A DNA stretch of 64,000 nt. Origin: Limisphaerales bacterium (GTDB taxonomy: Bacteria; Verrucomicrobiota; Verrucomicrobiia; Limisphaerales; AAA164-E04). The position numbers were made by a program, and so were the translations under genes. A model generated the notes under the pieces. It was not told the origin of the DNA. It searched no databases and saw only the letters and a program-made list of their open reading frames with translations. Positions 60,673 to 64,000 of the stretch are shown one piece after another; position 1 is the stretch's first letter, and the number at the start of each line of letters is the position of its first letter. The DNA lies in assembly GCA_024761205.1 (NCBI GenBank), contig JAMASS010000004.1, positions 62,001 through 126,000 on the forward strand, given 5' to 3'.

Positions 60673-62382
60673 TTAATATTGATTCGTCGCCTCGGTTTCT
60701 TCCACCGGCCGGCTGATCTGATCGGTCTTTAAGGTCACCTTGAAGCGCACATCTTCGCGCGATACCGCACGAACGACCACCCGCCAACGCGCGATCTGCT
60801 TGGGAGCGAGGCTCGGCAACGGTGGAAAGCGAATAATTCGCGGCTCCACCTCGACTCCTCGGGTCGCTCCGGAAGCGGAGACAAACTCCTGAGCCGGCTC
60901 GAGCACGCATTGGATGGCAATGTTCGTATCCATCGCCGTTCCTTGGTTGGTCACCGTTATCTCATAAGTGCCCGTCGCACCAACCTCTATTGGATCCCCA
61001 AGATCGATCACCTCCAGCAACACGCCGGGAACTCCTCGAATCTCCGTTTGGCAGACCGTCCTCACCGGATCAACACAATCCGCCTGCACCTGACCAGCCA
61101 AACGAAAAATTCCGGCCGTGCCAAAAATCAGCTGCGCACACACCGCTTTGTTTTCGCCAGGGGCCAACTCGCCCAAATTCCATTGAATGCGGTCGCCGAC
61201 AATCCGTCCTCCTCCAGTAACGCCCCGAACCGATCCGCCCTCCGGAACCAGCGCTTCCACCGCGGCATTATCCGCGACTGCGCTTCCCTGATTCGCCACC
61301 TTAAAGCAAACCTCCACCGGCCTCCCGATAAAACGGACCTTGGGAGCCTCGCAGCTGACCGCAATCTCCGGCGCCAACACGACAGTACTGACGGAATCCT
61401 CTGCTGTCACCCCTTGAGCGCTCGTGGCCATCACTCGATTAACGAAAGTGCCGGTCCGCTCTGCTCTCGCACTAACCGCGACTTGTCGAGTCTCTCCAGG
61501 TTCCAGGGTTCCAATATCGAAGGCGACTTCGCCCCGCCCTTCCAAACTCACCCCGTCATCCATTCGCTCAACCAATCGAACGCCGGTCAGCGTGCTCGAA
61601 CCGGTATTCTTCACGCGAATCGTGTACTGAATGGGGTCGCAAATCGACACTTCTGCCGGTCCGTTCTTCACCACCTGCAGGCTAGCCTTCACGATGCGAA
61701 TCGGTTCACAAAGAACCGGACTATAGGTCGCCCATCCGCAAGTCGTGACGATTCCCTCTGCAGCGGCCACTCCCTGAATGCGCACCTTGCGCGAAGCATT
61801 GCCCTCTAGCTTGCCGATGTCCCAGACCACGACCCCTCCAGCAGTAGAGGCGGGTTGGGGAACGGACTGCCGAATCCGAAAACCCGAAGACACCTGATCC
61901 ATCAACCGCACCACATGAATCGGATGCGGCGTCAGATTGGTCACCCGGTACTCGTAAGAAAACGGCGTCCCCACCATCATTTCTGCCGGCACGATCTTTT
62001 CGAGCAAGAGCCCATCATGCGCTCGCAATCCAGTGGGAAAAGACATTGAACCAATCACATACTTCAATCCATCGCGGATTACCGTGGAATGCGATGGGCC
62101 AAATCCAGTGGGACTCGGCTGAGACCGAACCGGTTGGGAACCCATGCGCACCGTTGATACAGCAGACGCTTCCGCACCCCTACTGACCGGTCTGACTCGA
62201 CTATAAGGCAACCGCCCCGGATAGTGCTCTCCCCGGGTCTGATCATAGGACGAGGCTTGGTTTCGACGATCATTGGAAACAGATTGGGCCGTGATGAAAT
62301 TCGTCGCGATAATTGCTATGGCACCAAGACTTCCTCCCCATAGGAGGAACGATTTTCGGTTGTTTTTATATGATTTGAACAT
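60673..62382 (-). CDS. Exported DUF11-repeat protein (OmcB-like surface protein)
   Basis: The 569-residue product has an N-terminal signal or anchor (FLLWGGSLGAIAIIATNFIT) and then about 100 residues of low-complexity sequence. At least four DUF11/CARDB-like beta-sandwich repeats follow, each with the pattern YTIRVKNTGSSTLTGVRLVE, then a GxGxVxWxxGxLxPGExR type ending (for example WDIGKLEGNASRKVRIQGVA and WNLGELAPGENKAVCAQLIF). Chlamydial OmcB and many PVC surface proteins share such repeats. The role is probably structural, in the envelope. Cysteines occur in each repeat, so disulphide linking is possible. Confidence 0.8.
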   Translation of the reverse strand: MFKSYKNNRKSFLLWGGSLGAIAIIATNFITAQSVSNDRRNQASSYDQTRGEHYPGRLPYSRVRPVSRGAEASAVSTVRMGSQPVRSQPSPTGFGPSHSTVIRDGLKYVIGSMSFPTGLRAHDGLLLEKIVPAEMMVGTPFSYEYRVTNLTPHPIHVVRLMDQVSSGFRIRQSVPQPASTAGGVVVWDIGKLEGNASRKVRIQGVAAAEGIVTTCGWATYSPVLCEPIRIVKASLQVVKNGPAEVSICDPIQYTIRVKNTGSSTLTGVRLVERMDDGVSLEGRGEVAFDIGTLEPGETRQVAVSARAERTGTFVNRVMATSAQGVTAEDSVSTVVLAPEIAVSCEAPKVRFIGRPVEVCFKVANQGSAVADNAAVEALVPEGGSVRGVTGGGRIVGDRIQWNLGELAPGENKAVCAQLIFGTAGIFRLAGQVQADCVDPVRTVCQTEIRGVPGVLLEVIDLGDPIEVGATGTYEITVTNQGTAMDTNIAIQCVLEPAQEFVSASGATRGVEVEPRIIRFPPLPSLAPKQIARWRVVVRAVSREDVRFKVTLKTDQISRPVEETEATNQY

Positions 62383-62679
62383 GGTCTTTGGTCGATATGA
62401 AATTGTTTAACGCCGCTCCACATCCACGCGTTTTACCTTCGGAACCCAACGAATATTCGCACTCCGGTGAAGCGAAGGACATCATCACCCTATTCAACCG
62501 GTCGGAAAGAAGAAAGTTGAAGAAGCTCGGAAGATAAAAGAGGGTAGGTGGAGACGGAAAACACGCAACCTACCCCCGGGGTGGATGCAAGAGGAAGGAA
62601 GCAACCTCACACACCCTAAGCCAACGATTATCTCGAACCCATCCGCGCGCAGCTGAGCCGCCCCTGATCACAACACAGC
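62383..62679. repeat. Intergenic region with a 17-bp repeat copy
   Basis: The region upstream of the DUF11 gene contains CCGGTGAAGCGAAGGAC (62464-62480), identical to 60406-60422 on the other side of that gene. Otherwise there is only a GC-rich hairpin-like stretch near 62569-62585. The two copies flank the DUF11 gene as direct repeats about 2 kb apart. Confidence 0.5.
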
Positions 62680-62841
62680 TCACAACCAGGACCGCGTTTC
62701 CCGCAGCATTCGCTTCTTTCTTGCGGCCTCAAGGTCCGAAGGGACCCCATGACCCGCCAAGAAATATCGAACCATCAAGACATAGCAACGAAGAACCGAA
62801 GCGGTGGCAAAAAATATGAGAAATGCGTTAAACGCAATCAT
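62680..62841 (-). CDS. Small single-helix membrane protein
   Basis: From ATG 62841 a 53-residue product reads MIAFNAFLIFFATASVLRCY, a hydrophobic helix, then a basic tail (DLEAARKKRMLRETRSWL). It is short but has a good signal-anchor pattern. The start is not supported by a strong ribosome binding site. No family is recognised, and it may be spurious. Confidence 0.35.
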   Translation of the reverse strand: MIAFNAFLIFFATASVLRCYVLMVRYFLAGHGVPSDLEAARKKRMLRETRSWL

Positions 62842-63057
62842 CACGGAGCTTTCTCTCTCTCTCAAATTTGATCTGTTCTATCAGGTCCCCACAAGAGAAC
62901 CATCCACAGCCTACCGACTCCACCGCGATTGCCGAGCATGACCCCAAAATTGTCCTGGCCAATCACTCAAGGAAGCCCGAACCCGAATCAAAAAACGGGA
63001 CGGATTGGCCCAAATCTGCGAAGACAGGAGAACAGGCGGAGACTATAATCGCTCCCG

Positions 63058-63891
63058 ATGAAAACATCAATGTTCCGGGAAATCATACATCCAACAGACT
63101 TTTCGGTCGGCGACAGTGGAGCGTTCGCCCATTCTTTGAGGATAGGATTAGCGGGAGAGTCGGAAGTCACCCTGCTCCATGTCAGCGATAACCGTCCCTC
63201 GGTTCACTGGACGGACTTTCCTCAAATTAGAGAAACACTCACCCGCTGGCAGTTCATACCGGCGAATGCCACGCGTCAAATGGTAGAAGCGACAGGATTG
63301 TCTGTGAAAAAGGCCATTCGTGAGGGGAAGGACCCGGTGAGAGAGATCGCCACTTACCTGGAACAACATCCCTGTGATCTCATCATCCTCGCCACTCACC
63401 AGCGGTCGGGCCTGTCAAGCTGGTGGCAGCAATCAAAATCAGCGGCCATCGCACGCGACACGAAAACGATGACACTATTCGTACCCCGCCAAGTTCAAGG
63501 GTTTGTCTCTACGGAAATCGGCTGTGTGCAGCTTCGGAATATCTTGGTACCCATTGCCAACAAACCAAAGCCCAGAAATGCGGTCAGAGCGGCCGAAGCC
63601 ATTGGCAGCTTGTTCTCTCTTTCCGAACTGCGAATCGAGTTCCTCCATGTCGGCCCCCAAGATGATGCGCCAAGCATCAACCTACCCGACCACTCGGGCT
63701 GGACCGTCGAGCAATCCGCCTGGAAGGGAAATGTCGTGGAGCACATTCTTGACACGAGCGAAACCCAAAATATAGACCTTATCGTGATGGCGACTGAAGG
63801 CCACCACGGCTTCCTCGATGCGCTGCGCGGAAGCACCACCGAACAGATTGTCAAACAGGCCAAGTGTCCCGTCCTCGCCGTGCCTGCCTAA
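63058..63891 (+). CDS. Tandem universal stress protein (two UspA domains)
   Basis: The 277-residue product contains two Usp domains. The first is about 1-145: MFREIIHPTDFSVGDSGAF and, near its end, PCDLIILATHQRSG. The second is about 160-277: LRNILVPIANKPKPRNAVRA and LIVMATEGHHGFLDALRG, STTEQIVKQAKCPVLAVPA. The last block holds the ATP-binding G-2x-G-9x-G(S/T) motif of the ATP-binding Usp type; it is less clear in the first domain. Such proteins bind ATP and support survival under stress. It stands alone, with the DUF11 gene in the opposite direction. Confidence 0.88.
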   Translation: MKTSMFREIIHPTDFSVGDSGAFAHSLRIGLAGESEVTLLHVSDNRPSVHWTDFPQIRETLTRWQFIPANATRQMVEATGLSVKKAIREGKDPVREIATYLEQHPCDLIILATHQRSGLSSWWQQSKSAAIARDTKTMTLFVPRQVQGFVSTEIGCVQLRNILVPIANKPKPRNAVRAAEAIGSLFSLSELRIEFLHVGPQDDAPSINLPDHSGWTVEQSAWKGNVVEHILDTSETQNIDLIVMATEGHHGFLDALRGSTTEQIVKQAKCPVLAVPA

Positions 63892-64000
63892 AATGCCTGC
63901 CCGATATCCTTCACCCGGCCGCCCAAGTGGCCCCAGGCAGTCGGATTGAGGGAGTCAGGGGGCACCCCTAGACGTTGATAGCATCGCCCTCGAAGGGCGC
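63892..64000. other. End of window, no gene seen
   Basis: The last bases contain no supportable start or feature and no clear terminator for the Usp gene. Confidence 0.3.

Noticed and set aside
1-64000. tRNA, rRNA or CRISPR arrays
   Set aside because: No cloverleaf-like T-loop motifs in non-coding DNA, no conserved rRNA segments and no regularly spaced repeats were seen. Candidate T-loop strings, such as the one near 25864, lie within coding sequence.

Overview
The window looks like a chromosomal segment of a Gram-negative bacterium of the Planctomycetes-Verrucomicrobia-Chlamydiae group, most likely Verrucomicrobiota. The reasons are a dcw cluster with a fused murC-murB and a divergent FtsZ, a paired DUF1800/DUF1501 gene set, prepilin-type H-X9-DG proteins, remnants of a PVC-type membrane-bound dehydrogenase, and outer-membrane assembly genes (bamD, lptE). 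The assignment rests on gene content and recognised motifs only; there is no rRNA in the window.

Layout. (1) 1-14657, plus strand: a compact, largely overlapping cell-wall and division operon, murE(partial)-murF-mraY-murD-LysM protein-ftsW-murG-murC/B-ddl-ftsQ-ftsA-ftsZ. It makes UDP-MurNAc-pentapeptide, lipid I and lipid II, and encodes the septal ring. (2) 14658-19114: a lineage-specific patch of small secreted or membrane proteins, partly decayed, with repeated leader modules, a tandem gene duplication and a MoxR ATPase fragment, closed by a terminator. (3) 19294-23820, minus strand: a very large DUF1800 protein followed by a Tat-exported DUF1501 protein. (4) 24-42.5 kb: a gene graveyard. 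Intact islands (FAD oxidoreductase, ECF sigma factor, carbamoyltransferase/SxtJ/DUF5989 cassette, two tandem thymidylate-kinase-like genes, one prepilin-type protein) sit among many broken pieces: DUF4160/DUF2442, WD40, TnpB, ECF sigma plus Ser/Thr kinase, DUF1800, lamin-tail, histidine kinase, prepilin, PVC dehydrogenase, FG-GAP/HYR, sigma-54 activator and two IS1595-type transposases.

(5) 42.7-53.3 kb: mostly intact housekeeping and metabolic genes. These are a 601-aa membrane protein, a sodium-pumping decarboxylase module (OadG-like, biotin carrier, OadB), a GGCT-like enzyme, a Sel1 protein, a sugar-acid-type SDR next to a LarA-family nickel-pincer racemase/epimerase and an M42 aminopeptidase, then lptE and bamD. 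(6) 54060-60342, plus strand: a five-gene, tightly spaced operon of a PAPS-reductase-like PP-loop protein with iron-sulfur-type cysteines, an IscS/DndA-type cysteine desulfurase, a GHKL (Bergerat-fold) ATPase of 682 aa, and two proteins of unknown function (288 and about 291 aa). It combines the sulfur-transfer pair of DNA phosphorothioation systems (Dnd, Ssp) with a GHKL ATPase and no DndB/D/E or SspB/C homologue that I can see. This is the best candidate for an undescribed system, plausibly a sulfur-dependent nucleic-acid modification or defence module. (7) 60343-64000: a DUF11-repeat surface protein, a small membrane protein and a tandem universal stress protein.

I see no tRNA, rRNA or CRISPR array. 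All family assignments come from reading motifs in the translated sequence; none was checked against a database.
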